Source: Roseiarcus sp963749715
GTDB taxonomy: Bacteria > Pseudomonadota > Alphaproteobacteria > Rhizobiales > Beijerinckiaceae
Length of the DNA stretch: 64,000 nucleotides
Direction: 5' to 3'
Assembly (NCBI GenBank): GCA_963749715.1
Contig: CAVVNR010000011.1
Coordinates: forward strand, 62,001-126,000
The translations under genes and the position numbers were made by a program. Below the pieces are notes generated by a model. The model was not told where the DNA came from, made no database searches, and was given only the letters and a program-made list of their open reading frames with translations. This document shows positions 25,202 through 33,125 of the stretch, piece by piece; position 1 is the stretch's first letter; every line of letters starts with the position of its first letter.

Positions 25202-25516
25202 ACTCGGCGCGCGATCGATGGGCGCTCGACGCGCCTTGACCTGCAGGCGGCGACCATTCGTGGCCGACATTCCCTGGACGACCCGCTACGGGCCTCTGTT
25301 GCAATTTGGGCAAGCCTGATCCGCGGGCATTTCCCCCGGCCGGCGGGATGGAACGGGGCTCCTGGAGCCCGCGCTCATGCGCGCCTGAGCGCGTGCTCGA
25401 CCGCCTTGCGCATCGCGCTCGAGAAGCCCGCTTCGCCGATGGCGTCGGGCATGAGCCAGAAATGGCCCGCCGGAGCGCCGCCCTCGAAGGCGCCGGCGTA
25501 GACGGTGAGCGTGAGC
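25202..25516. repeat. 315-bp direct repeat, copy 2
   Basis: Counterpart of 22310-22624. This copy includes the genuine 3' end of mutY (stop at 25375-25377) and its downstream flank, so it is the parental copy and 22310-22624 is the derived one. Confidence 0.9.
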
Positions 25517-26451
25517 GCGAAATGGGTAAACGCCTGTTCGACCGTGCCCGGCAGGCGGCGCCAGCGCGCGACGACCGGACCGAGGCTGGCCGACGCGCCG
25601 TCCGGGCCTTCGCTGGTCCATGGCGTGCCCGGCAGCTCGACCGTCGAGGCGAGGAGCCCATGCGCGGGGCGGCGGCGGGCGAGAAAAGCGCCGTCGGAGC
25701 GGCGGGCGAAGAACACGGCGCCCTGCCGGCGCGGCTTCGCCTTCGCCGCGGCGCGGCGCGGGTAGGCCTGAGGGTCGCCGCTGCGCAAAGCGGCGCAGTC
25801 CTTGGCAAGCGGGCACGCGGGGCAATCGGGATTGCGCGGGCGGCAGATCATTGCGCCGATGTCCATCAGCGCCTGGGCGAAATCGCCCGCCCCACGGCTT
25901 GGCGCGAGCATGCGCGCCGCCTGATCGATTTCGCCTCTTGCCCGGGCGATCGGCTCGTCGAGCGCAGTCAGGCGCGCCAGGACCCGGGCGATATTGCCGT
26001 CGACCGGCGCCGTCCGGCGGCCAAAGGCGATCGCCGCGACCGCCGCGGCGGTATAGGCGCCGACGCCTGGGAGGGCGCGCAAATCCGCCTCCTCGCTCGG
26101 AAATCGACCGCCGCGCCGGGCGACCTCCCTGGCGCAGGCGTGCAGGTTTCGCGCCCGCGAATAATAGCCGAGCCCGGCAAACGCGCCGACCACGGCTTCG
26201 ACCGGCGCGGCGGCCAGATCCTCGACCCGCGGCCACCTGGCGATGAAGGTCCGGTAGTAGGGCGTCGCCGCCTGGGCCGTCGTTTGCTGCAGCAGCACTT
26301 CGCTGAGCCAGACCCGATAAGGGTCCGGCGCTTCCCCAGGCGCCGCGCGCCAGGCGAGCGCCCGGCGATGGCCAGCCCACCAGGCAAGCGTACGCGCGAC
26401 AATCGCCTTCCGCTTTGCCTTCAGGCCCGGCGCGCTTACATTGGCGCCCAT
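25375..26451 (-). CDS. mutY: A/G-specific adenine glycosylase
   Basis: A 358-residue base-excision repair enzyme that removes adenine opposite 8-oxoguanine. I chose ATG 26451 because AGGAG sits 9 bases upstream; the frame is open to 27153 without MutY character. Visible: WLSEVLLQQTTAQAATPYY (catalytic Glu), the helix-hairpin-helix LRALPGVGAYTAAAV with GNIARVLAR after the catalytic-Asp region, four iron-sulfur cysteines in CRPRNPDCPACPLAKDC (C-x6-C-x2-C-x5-C), and a C-terminal NUDIX-like 8-oxoG recognition domain (about 225-358). Only 30 bases separate it from the divergent DciA-like gene. Its 3' end is duplicated at 22483-22624. Confidence 0.95.
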   Translation of the reverse strand: MGANVSAPGLKAKRKAIVARTLAWWAGHRRALAWRAAPGEAPDPYRVWLSEVLLQQTTAQAATPYYRTFIARWPRVEDLAAAPVEAVVGAFAGLGYYSRARNLHACAREVARRGGRFPSEEADLRALPGVGAYTAAAVAAIAFGRRTAPVDGNIARVLARLTALDEPIARARGEIDQAARMLAPSRGAGDFAQALMDIGAMICRPRNPDCPACPLAKDCAALRSGDPQAYPRRAAAKAKPRRQGAVFFARRSDGAFLARRRPAHGLLASTVELPGTPWTSEGPDGASASLGPVVARWRRLPGTVEQAFTHFALTLTVYAGAFEGGAPAGHFWLMPDAIGEAGFSSAMRKAVEHALRRA

Positions 26452-26481
26452 GCGATCCATCTCCTGCCCGGCGTTGAAGCG

Positions 26482-27024
26482 ATGATGAAGCCCGCGCGCC
26501 GCGGCGCCAAGCGGCTCTCCGAATTCACCCCCGGGCTCCTCTCGGAAGCGCTGGCCGCGCGCGGCCTGGGCGAAGCGAGCCTGATCGCCGACTGGCCGGC
26601 GATCGTGGGCGAGACCTTCGCCCGGCATGCGCGGCCGATCGAGCTTCAATGGCCGCCGCGGGCCGCCAAACGCGACCCCGAGGCGCCGTCGAGGCCGGCG
26701 ACCCTGGTGCTCAGGGTCGAAGGCGCGTTCGCGCTCGAGGCGCAGCACAGCGCCTCGGTGATCGTGGCGCGGGTCAACGCGCATCTGGGCTGGCGCTGCG
26801 TCGACAAGATCGCTTTCCGGCAGGGCCCGCTGCCGCCGCTCAAGGAGAGGCGCCGCGTTGCGCCGCCCCCCTCCGACGGGGCTCAGGCCGCGGCGCGCGC
26901 CGCCGCCGCCTCGATCGAGGACGAAGACTTGCGCGAGGCCGTCGCGCGGCTCGGGGCGCGGGCGATCGACAGATCGACGGGCCTCTCCGGCGCGGCGCGC
27001 GGCGGAACCGCCAAGGGAGAGTGA
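26482..27024 (+). CDS. DciA-like DUF721 protein
   Basis: 180 residues from the ATGATG at 26482. Residues about 5-125 carry the DUF721 pattern (LSEFTPGLLSEALAARG; LIADWPAIVGETFARHARP; LVLRVEGAFALEAQHSASVI; RVNAHLGWRCVDKIAFRQ). The domain is shared with the DnaB helicase-loading protein DciA. The Ala/Arg/Glu-rich tail is variable. In many alphaproteobacteria a DUF721 gene sits beside mutY, as here, usually followed by a dsbA-like gene; here it is followed after 4 bases by dapF instead. A role in replication or nucleic-acid binding is an inference. Confidence 0.82.
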   Translation: MMKPARRGAKRLSEFTPGLLSEALAARGLGEASLIADWPAIVGETFARHARPIELQWPPRAAKRDPEAPSRPATLVLRVEGAFALEAQHSASVIVARVNAHLGWRCVDKIAFRQGPLPPLKERRRVAPPPSDGAQAAARAAAASIEDEDLREAVARLGARAIDRSTGLSGAARGGTAKGE

Positions 27025-27028
27025 CGGC

Positions 27029-27910
27029 TTGGCCTTCCGCCATCCGCTGGCCGGGCGCGCGATCGCGCGGATGAACGGCGCCGGCAACAAGATCCTCGTC
27101 CTCGACATGCGCGGCTCCACCGGCCGCCCGGCGCCGGCGGACGCGCGCGCCATCCATCGCGCGCCCCGTCTCGACTACGATCAGATGATGGTCATCGGCG
27201 ATCCGAGGGCGGAAGGAACCGCCGCCGACGTCATCATCTACAACAACGACGGCACGCGCGCAGGCGCCTGCGGCAACGGCGCGCGCTGCGTCGCCGACCG
27301 GCTGTGCCGCGAGCTCGGCGTGGGCGCCCTCAAGATCGAGACCGAGGCCGGGATCATCGATTGCGAGCGTCTCGGCCCATGGTCCTACCGGGTCGACATG
27401 GGGGCGCCGCGGCTCGACTGGCAGGCCATTCCCCTCAAACGCGCGGTGTCCGACACGCGGCGGGTTGACCTTTGGCCGGACGGCGGGGGACCTCGTGAGC
27501 TGGGAGCCGCCTCGGTCGTCAACATGGGCAATCCGCATGCGGTATTCTTCGTCCCGGACCTCGCGCGCATCGATGCGGCGAGCCTCGGGACGAAGATCGA
27601 AGTCCACCCGATGTTCCCGGAAAAGGCCAATGTCACGTTCGCCGAAGTGCTGGCGCGCGACGCGGTCAAGGCGCGGGTGTGGGAGCGCGGGGTCGGACTG
27701 ACCCTGGCCTGCGGCTCGGCCGCCTGCGCGACCCTGGTCGCGGCGTCGCGTCTCGGCCTGATGGAGCGGAAGGGAACCGTGGGTCTGCCGGGCGGCGAGC
27801 TCATCATCGAATGGCGGGCCGGCGACGATCATGTGCTGATGACCGGCCCGGTCGAATACGAGGGCGCATTCATTCTCGACGACGCGCTGTTTGAAACCGC
27901 GGCGCCGTGA
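27029..27910 (+). CDS. dapF: Diaminopimelate epimerase
   Basis: A 293-residue cytosolic enzyme converting LL- to meso-diaminopimelate for lysine and peptidoglycan synthesis. TTG 27029 has GGGAGAG about 9 bases upstream; starting at Met of MNGAGNKILVLD (27071) would remove a lead sequence seen in alphaproteobacterial homologues. Both catalytic cysteines are present: GACGNGARCVAD (about residue 81) and LACGSAACATLV (about 226). NMGNPHAVFFV is the substrate-binding motif. Four bases follow the DciA-like stop and its own stop overlaps the next gene as GTGA, so the three genes probably form one transcript. Confidence 0.95.
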   Translation: MAFRHPLAGRAIARMNGAGNKILVLDMRGSTGRPAPADARAIHRAPRLDYDQMMVIGDPRAEGTAADVIIYNNDGTRAGACGNGARCVADRLCRELGVGALKIETEAGIIDCERLGPWSYRVDMGAPRLDWQAIPLKRAVSDTRRVDLWPDGGGPRELGAASVVNMGNPHAVFFVPDLARIDAASLGTKIEVHPMFPEKANVTFAEVLARDAVKARVWERGVGLTLACGSAACATLVAASRLGLMERKGTVGLPGGELIIEWRAGDDHVLMTGPVEYEGAFILDDALFETAAP

Positions 27911-28875
27911 ACGACGGGGGAACCGCGGACGAAAGCACGGACAAGCGCTCGGGCCGCGTCGAGGCGGTCGATTGCGCCCGCGGCCTGGCGCTGATCGGCA
28001 TGGCGGCCTATCACCTGACCTGGGACCTCTCCCACTTCGGGCTAGTTTCGCAGTTTCTGCCGTTCACGCCGCCGATGCGGCTCCTGTCGCACGTGGTGGC
28101 GAGCGTCTTTCTGGCCCTGGTCGGCGCGTCGCTGGCGCTCGCCCATCGCAAGGGGTTCAACCGGCCCGCGTTCTGGCGGCGGTTCGCGATCGTAGCCGGC
28201 GCGGCGGCGTTGGTGACCGTCGTAACCTTCATCGTCTTCCCGGGCATGGGCGTCTGGTTCGGCATCCTGCACTGCATCGCGGTCGCGAGCCTCATCGCCG
28301 GACCGTTCGTCTCTGCGCCGGCGTGGGCGAGCCTTGCGATCGGGCTGGTCGCGATCGCCGCACCATTCGCGATCCAGTCGGCCCTTTTCAACCCGCTCTG
28401 GCTTTTGTGGCTCGGACTCGGCGATGCCCTGCCGAACACCGTCGACTGGTATCCACTCCTGCCCTGGGCGGGCGTCGTCTTCCTCGGCCTTGGCTTTGCG
28501 CGAACGCCAGGCGCGATGGCGAGGCTGACCTCGCCCGAGCGCTGGCGGGCCTCGTCGGGACCGTCGCGCGCGCTATGCTTCGCCGGCCGGCACTCTCTGC
28601 CGATCTATCTGGTGCATCAGCCGATCCTGATCGGGCTCTTGACCGCGCTGACCGCCTGGGGCCCGCTCGCGCCGAAGCCGGACCAGAACGCCTTTCTCGC
28701 CTCTTGTCAGCGGGCTTGCGTGGCGGAAGGACGCGCGGCCGCGGAATGCGCAACCGGCTGCCGTTGCGTCGCCGACGCGATCGAGCGCTCGGGCGACGCC
28801 GACCGGCTGGCGACGCTCGACGCCGGGCGCAGGGCCGGGCTCAAGGAGATCGCCGACGCCTGCATGGGGCGATGA
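27907..28875 (+). CDS. DUF1624/heparan-alpha-glucosaminide N-acetyltransferase-like membrane protein
   Basis: 322 residues starting at GTG overlapping the dapF stop. About eight hydrophobic helices. EAVDCARGLALIGMAAYHLTWDLSHFG carries the R-G-(x)-A-(x)-(x)-(x)-M-(x)-(x)-(x)-H pattern of the DUF1624/HGSNAT catalytic domain, which transfers acyl groups across membranes; FAGRHSLPIYLVHQPILIG is the typical last-helix pair. An unusual C-terminal cytosolic tail of about 70 residues has six Cys (FLASCQRACVAEG, AECATGCRCVAD), suggesting a metal or disulfide site that I do not recognise. Coupling to dapF is positional; no shared pathway is known. Confidence 0.8.
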   Translation: MNDGGTADESTDKRSGRVEAVDCARGLALIGMAAYHLTWDLSHFGLVSQFLPFTPPMRLLSHVVASVFLALVGASLALAHRKGFNRPAFWRRFAIVAGAAALVTVVTFIVFPGMGVWFGILHCIAVASLIAGPFVSAPAWASLAIGLVAIAAPFAIQSALFNPLWLLWLGLGDALPNTVDWYPLLPWAGVVFLGLGFARTPGAMARLTSPERWRASSGPSRALCFAGRHSLPIYLVHQPILIGLLTALTAWGPLAPKPDQNAFLASCQRACVAEGRAAAECATGCRCVADAIERSGDADRLATLDAGRRAGLKEIADACMGR

Positions 28876-28959
28876 GGAACGCCGAGTTGGGCCCGGAGAG
28901 CCGCTAATGCGAGTTGCGATTGGATTGACGCGACGCCGAGTTCGCCTAGCTGGGCGAGG

Positions 28960-29100
28960 GAGCGCCCTCCTCCCCCCTTGCGGGAGAGGTTGGGAGGGGG
29001 GTCGCGCCGCCGTCTGTTGTTTTCCTGCCGCGCCGGATTGACGTCGGTGTTCCGCGGCCGGCGCGACCCCTCACCCCGTCATTCGCGGGGTGCGGAGCGC
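28960..29100. repeat. Intergenic inverted-repeat element
   Basis: Within the 345-base gap 28876-29220, GAGGGGGGTCGCGCCG (about 28995-29010) is nearly the inverse of CGGCGCGACCCCTC (about 29062-29075), and the left side contains CCCCCCTTGCGGGAGAGG. This looks like a common non-coding dispersed repeat. The rest of the gap shows no gene; a GGAGGAACAGGA site ends it. Confidence 0.55.
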
Positions 29101-29220
29101 GCGCTTCGACGCCATCGGCGGAAAGCGTGGTACAACGCGGCGGAGACCCCTCTTCTCGCGCGATTGTGCCTGCGCTGTCGAGCATAGAGAGCCGCGGGGT
29201 CGCCGGCTGGAGGAACAGGA

Positions 29221-30426
29221 ATGACATTCACCAAATGGCTCTCGACGGTGTCGGCCGCACTCCTGATCTCGGTTGCGCCGCTTGCGGCGCAGGCGTCGGA
29301 CAAGGTGGTCATCGGCGACATCGACGATATGTCCGGGCTTTATGCCGACGTGAACGGCCCGAGGGCGGTCGAGGGGATCAAGATGGCGATCGCCGATTTC
29401 GGCGGCAGCGCGCTCGGCCAGCCGATCGAGTTCCTGACCGCCGACCACCAGAACAAGCCCGACATCGGCGCGAGCAAGTTCCGCGAATGGGCCGACACCG
29501 GGGGGCTGACGATGCTGCTTGGCGGCTCCAACACCGGCGTCAGCCTGGCGATGGCGCCGGTCGCCAAGGAGAGGAAGATTCCCTTCTTCGCGATCGGCGC
29601 CGCAGGCGCTTCGCTGACCGGCAAAGACTGCAACGCCTACATGATCCACTACGGCTACGATACGACGGCGCTCGCCAACGGCACGGCCAAGACGATCCTC
29701 GATCAAGGAGGCAAGACCTGGTTTTTCATCACGGCGGACTATGCCTTCGGCACGCAACTGCAGCAGGCGGCGACCAAAGTCGTCGAAGCGGGCGGCGGCA
29801 AGGTCGTGGGCTCGGTCAGGGCGCCGCTCTCGACGTCGGACTTCTCGTCCTACCTGTTGCAGGCGCAGGGGTCCGGGGCGCAGGTGGTCGGCCTCGCCAA
29901 CGCGGGCGCCGACTTCAGCAATTCGCTCAAGGCCGCGCATGAATTCGGCCTCACCAATACGATGAAGCCCGCGGCGCTTCTCGCCTTCATCACCGACATC
30001 CACGCGCTCGGCCTCGATACGGCGCAGGGCCTCTACCTGACCGACGCCTGGTACTGGGATCTCAGCGACAAGAGCCGCGCCTTCGCCAAACGGTTCCTCG
30101 ACAAGACCGGCGCGATGCCGACGTACAATCAAGCCGCCTACTACTCGGCGACGATGACCTATCTCAACGCGGTCAAGGCGGTCGGCGCGACCGACGCCGA
30201 CAAGGTGATGGACGAATTGCGCAAGACCAAGGTCGACGACATGTTCACGAGCGACGGAATCATTCGTCCGGACGGGCTGCTGCAGCACTCGATGTTCGTG
30301 ATGCAGGTCAAGACGCCCGCGGAATCGAAAGGGCCGTGGGACTATTACAAGCTGGTCCGCACGATGTCGGGTGAAGAGGCGTTCGGGCCGCTCGCCAACT
30401 CGACCTGCGCGCTGGTCAAGAAATAG
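29221..30426 (+). CDS. Branched-chain amino-acid-type ABC substrate-binding protein (orphan)
   Basis: A 401-residue periplasmic-binding protein of the Peripla_BP_6/LivJ type. A strong GGAGG precedes ATG 29221. A Sec signal peptide (MTFTKWLSTVSAALLISVAP ... AQAS, about 26 residues) is followed by VVIGDIDDMSGLYADVNGP, the usual first strand. No permease or ATPase gene is adjacent, so it either feeds a remote transporter or acts as a sensor partner. In methylotrophs and rhizobia similar orphan proteins are linked to urea, amides or alkanoates, but the ligand cannot be read here. Confidence 0.88.
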   Translation: MTFTKWLSTVSAALLISVAPLAAQASDKVVIGDIDDMSGLYADVNGPRAVEGIKMAIADFGGSALGQPIEFLTADHQNKPDIGASKFREWADTGGLTMLLGGSNTGVSLAMAPVAKERKIPFFAIGAAGASLTGKDCNAYMIHYGYDTTALANGTAKTILDQGGKTWFFITADYAFGTQLQQAATKVVEAGGGKVVGSVRAPLSTSDFSSYLLQAQGSGAQVVGLANAGADFSNSLKAAHEFGLTNTMKPAALLAFITDIHALGLDTAQGLYLTDAWYWDLSDKSRAFAKRFLDKTGAMPTYNQAAYYSATMTYLNAVKAVGATDADKVMDELRKTKVDDMFTSDGIIRPDGLLQHSMFVMQVKTPAESKGPWDYYKLVRTMSGEEAFGPLANSTCALVKK

Positions 30427-30488
30427 CGGGCTCAAAGGAGCAAGGCGCGGGCTCGCCGCGGCGCGGCCCACCCGCCAATTCGATCAGG

Positions 30489-30701
30489 CTACGCCCTTGC
30501 CGAGGTCTCGGCGATGATGGCGAGCGGCAGGACCTCGACCGTTCCGCCCGACACCCGCTTGGTCTCGGCGCTATAGCTTTTGAAGAAGTCGCGAGTCTGG
30601 AGCGCCTTGGCTGCCTCATCGTCGGCCGTGGCCGCGAGGTGCTGCGCGAGAAACGAGGCGGCGGCGGAGCCGAGCGACGGTTTGCGGATGGCGATCGTCA
30701 T
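30489..30701 (-). CDS. Small hypothetical protein, 70 residues
   Basis: MTIAIRKPSLGSAAASFLAQ opens a 70-residue protein that is mildly helical and lacks a signal or span (EAAKALQTRDFFKSYSAETKRVSGGTVEVLPLAII). The support for reality is a near-perfect ribosome-binding site GGGAGGT spaced 3-4 bases from ATG 30701. It is divergent from the porin, and the AT-rich dyad at 30773-30788 lies between the two start sites. No family recognised. Confidence 0.6.
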   Translation of the reverse strand: MTIAIRKPSLGSAAASFLAQHLAATADDEAAKALQTRDFFKSYSAETKRVSGGTVEVLPLAIIAETSARA

Positions 30702-30772
30702 GGGACCTCCCGTTTTTTGGCAAGCGCCGTTGAGGGACGCGGCGCGAGCGATCTTGCTCGCTGCAGCGCGCG

Positions 30773-30788
30773 ATATAGTTTACTATAT
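30773..30788. promoter_or_regulatory. AT-rich perfect dyad, candidate operator
   Basis: ATATAGT-TT-ACTATAT: perfect 7-bp arms in a region otherwise over 65% GC, in the divergent gap between the small protein (start 30701) and the porin (start 30839). It could be an operator or an overlapping -10 region. The binding factor is unknown. Confidence 0.45.
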
Positions 30789-30838
30789 ATGTCGCGGGGA
30801 TCGGCGCCAATCGGGCGGCGATGGGGATCGGGGCGGCG

Positions 30839-32282
30839 ATGAGGAGACTTGGAATCACGTTGCTGGCGGCGGCGGGATTCGTCAACCTCGCCCACGCTGC
30901 CGATCTCCCGACCGCCAAGCCCGCCGAGGCTGAGCAGTCCAAGCCGCCGTGCTTCAGCAGTCTATGGACCTATCTCAAGTCCTCGATTCGGGATTGCCCG
31001 CTGAGCGCCGGCCCGCTCACGCTTTACGGGACGCTCGACGGCGGCGTTGGCTACGAGCAATGGGGCACTCGCCTCGGCGCTTACTCGGACAAGCCCAACT
31101 ACGCCATCCACCGAAACAGCGGCGACACGCATTGGCTATGGTCGCCGAATGGGCTCAGCACCTCGAACGTCGGCGTGCGCTTGTCACAAAAGATCGGCGA
31201 CAACTGGGAGATCGTCGGCGCGGTCGAAGCCGGGTTCAATCCCTATACGCTCCGCTTGGTCAATGGTCCCCAATCGCAGGCCGACAACAATCCGTACGCG
31301 ACGACCCTCCAGAGGACGGCTTTCGACTCGGCGCGAGGCGGAACATGGGACAATGGGCTGGCCTTCATCGGGCTCAGCAATCCGACCTACGGAACCCTGA
31401 CCTTCGGCCGGACGGTTCTGTTGTCCATGCAGGCGCTCAGCGCCTACGATCCCGTGGCCTCGGTCGGGTTCTCGCAATTGGGCTTTACTGCGCTCTACGG
31501 CGCCTTCGGCGCCAGTCCGACCTCGCGCATCAACACCGCTTTCACCTATCGTCTCACCTACCAGGGCTTTCGCGTGGCCGCCCAGGCCCAGGTCGGCGGC
31601 TACGATCAGTTCAATGCGGCGACCCAGCAATATCAGGCGCAGATCGGAACGGATTTCAACGGCTTCTCGTTCGACGCCATCGCCGGCTATGCGAAGAACG
31701 CGCTGACCTTCGCGAGCTTCGCGGGGGCGGCGACGCCGGTCGGCTTCAATCCCTACGACATCGTTCGCGCGACGGCCTTCAACACCGGCGGCGTCGAGCT
31801 TGTCGGCCGCTACGAGTGGGACAAATTCAAGTTCTACGCCGGCTATATCTACTCGCTTTCCGTCAACCCCAGTAATCCGAATTTTTCTTACGGCGTGGGC
31901 ACGGTTGCGCCGGGAGTCTCGGTTCCTCCGGGTTTCGTGACGGTCAACGCCTATACGGTTCCGCGCAACCTCAACACGGTTTGGACGGGTCTCGCGCTAC
32001 GCAGTTTGGTCCAATCTCGACGTCGCCGGCGGCGTCTACTGGGAATCCCAGAACGACTTCCTGGCCGCGCCCGCCGTCTGCACCGGATCGGGCTCGGCGA
32101 CCAGCAACACAAGATGCGCGGGAGGGCGCTATTCATTCTCGTTTTTGGTGGACTATAGACCCATCCCGCGCGTGAGCCTTTACGCCGGCCTCCTGCAGTC
32201 GAACGTCTACGGCGGCGTCGCGAGCGGCTTTCTGCATACCGAGAACTTCGCGCCGACCGCCGGCCTGCGCATTCGGTTTTGA
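30839..32282 (+). pseudogene. Outer-membrane porin, frameshifted near its 3' end
   Basis: A trimeric-porin-like outer-membrane beta-barrel protein of the proteobacterial type. It starts MRRLGITLLAAAGFVNLAHA (signal peptide, cleavage after AHA) and continues with SLTLYGTLDGGVGYEQWG-like LTLYGTLDGGVGYEQWG, VGVRLSQKIGDNWEIVGAVE and NGLAFIGLSNPTYGTLTFGR strands. At about 31993 the frame breaks: reading one C fewer in TCTCGCGCTAC restores RYAVWSNLDVAGGVYWE and runs to LRIRF-stop at 32282, ending in the C-terminal Phe required for barrel assembly. The corrected length is exactly 481 codons. As given, the frame ends at 32158 with an Arg-rich unrelated tail. This is either a real one-base insertion or a sequencing error. 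Confidence 0.85.
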
Positions 32283-32288
32283 GCCCGC

Positions 32289-32606
32289 TTACTGGGGGTT
32301 GCCGCCGATGCAGCCCTTCATGCAATCGTCGGGATCGCGGCTGAGGCCGTCGTCATCCCCCTCTCCCGGACGAGCGTATGGCTTGAACATTTGGTTTGTC
32401 GCGGGGGGAGGAGCGTTCTCAACCGTCTCCCCCGGCCGCTGAGCGGTCGGCGAGGGCCCTAACGACGGGTTGTGCGCAACATAGTGATGGTGGTGATGGA
32501 GGCGATAGTGGTGATGCGCCGTCGGCAGTTCTGTCTGTGCATAGGCCGTCAGCGAAGCCGACAACAATGGGCCTACCGCAAGGGCAATCATTGTCGACGT
32601 CTTCAC
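32289..32606 (-). CDS. Small secreted His-rich protein
   Basis: 105 residues from GTG 32606, with GAGGAGG 6 bases upstream. The N-terminus, (M)KTSTMIALAVGPLLSASLTA ending YAQ, is a Sec signal peptide. The mature part starts with TELPTAHHHYRLHHHHHY, then a Pro-rich middle (SPTAQRPGETVENAPPP) and an acidic end with two cysteines (DDCMKGCIGG). Metal binding by the His cluster is plausible but unproven. Convergent with the porin gene (6-base gap). Confidence 0.72.
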   Translation of the reverse strand: MKTSTMIALAVGPLLSASLTAYAQTELPTAHHHYRLHHHHHYVAHNPSLGPSPTAQRPGETVENAPPPATNQMFKPYARPGEGDDDGLSRDPDDCMKGCIGGNPQ

Positions 32607-33125
32607 TTCAGCCTCCTCACGCGCGCGAACACCCATGATCTAACAATCGGCTCGAGCTGACGCCATCGCCTCGTCATTTCCCACGGGATTGTGTCGAGGC
32701 CACATTACGACATATCCGTTGACATATAGCGCCTTTTTGTTCACGATCGCGTGAAAGCGAGTCGCTCCTGATCGACTACCGGCCGGTCCAGCGGATCGAC
32801 GTCTATGCCGGCGTGGCGTTGTCGAATGTCTACGGCGGGCTCGCCAACGGCTATTTGGCGGCTCAGAACATCGACCCAACGATCGGCCTACGGATCAAGT
32901 TCTGATCTCGGCTCGACCACCTCGCCGACTGCCCGAAGTCAGTCCAGCCGACCACTCTATCGGTCGGGTTGATACCGCATTTTCATCCGCTTCCCGCCTT
33001 CGGGATTTGCTGGCCGATCGAAGGTGCGGTATGAACTACAGGATATATCGCGCAGCAAATCCTCTTGCGAAATGCGGTAGCCAAAATTGCCTTCGCCGAA
33101 CTCGGCGTATAACCGGAGAGCATGC
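32607..33125. other. Intergenic region with porin remnant
   Basis: 519 bases between the secreted His-rich gene and modA. Besides the porin 3' remnant (32744-32905) it shows no intact gene. The region 32980-33125 should contain the promoter of the mod-mos operon; no convincing ModE-like operator was identified by eye. Confidence 0.4.
32744..32905 (+). pseudogene. C-terminal remnant of a second porin
   Basis: In frame with the stop at 32903-32905 the DNA encodes ESLLIDYRPVQRIDVYAGVA followed by LSNVYGGLANGYLAAQNIDP and TIGLRIKF. This closely parallels the end of the upstream porin (FLVDYRPIPRVSLYAGLLQ, SNVYGGVASGFLHTENFAP, TAGLRIRF). There is no start codon or upstream barrel sequence, so it is the stump of a tandem porin paralogue. 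Confidence 0.85.

Noticed and set aside
25306..26481. 572-codon frame reading from the mutY antisense into the DciA-like gene
   Set aside because: Only the part from 26482 has protein-family character; the rest is antisense to mutY.
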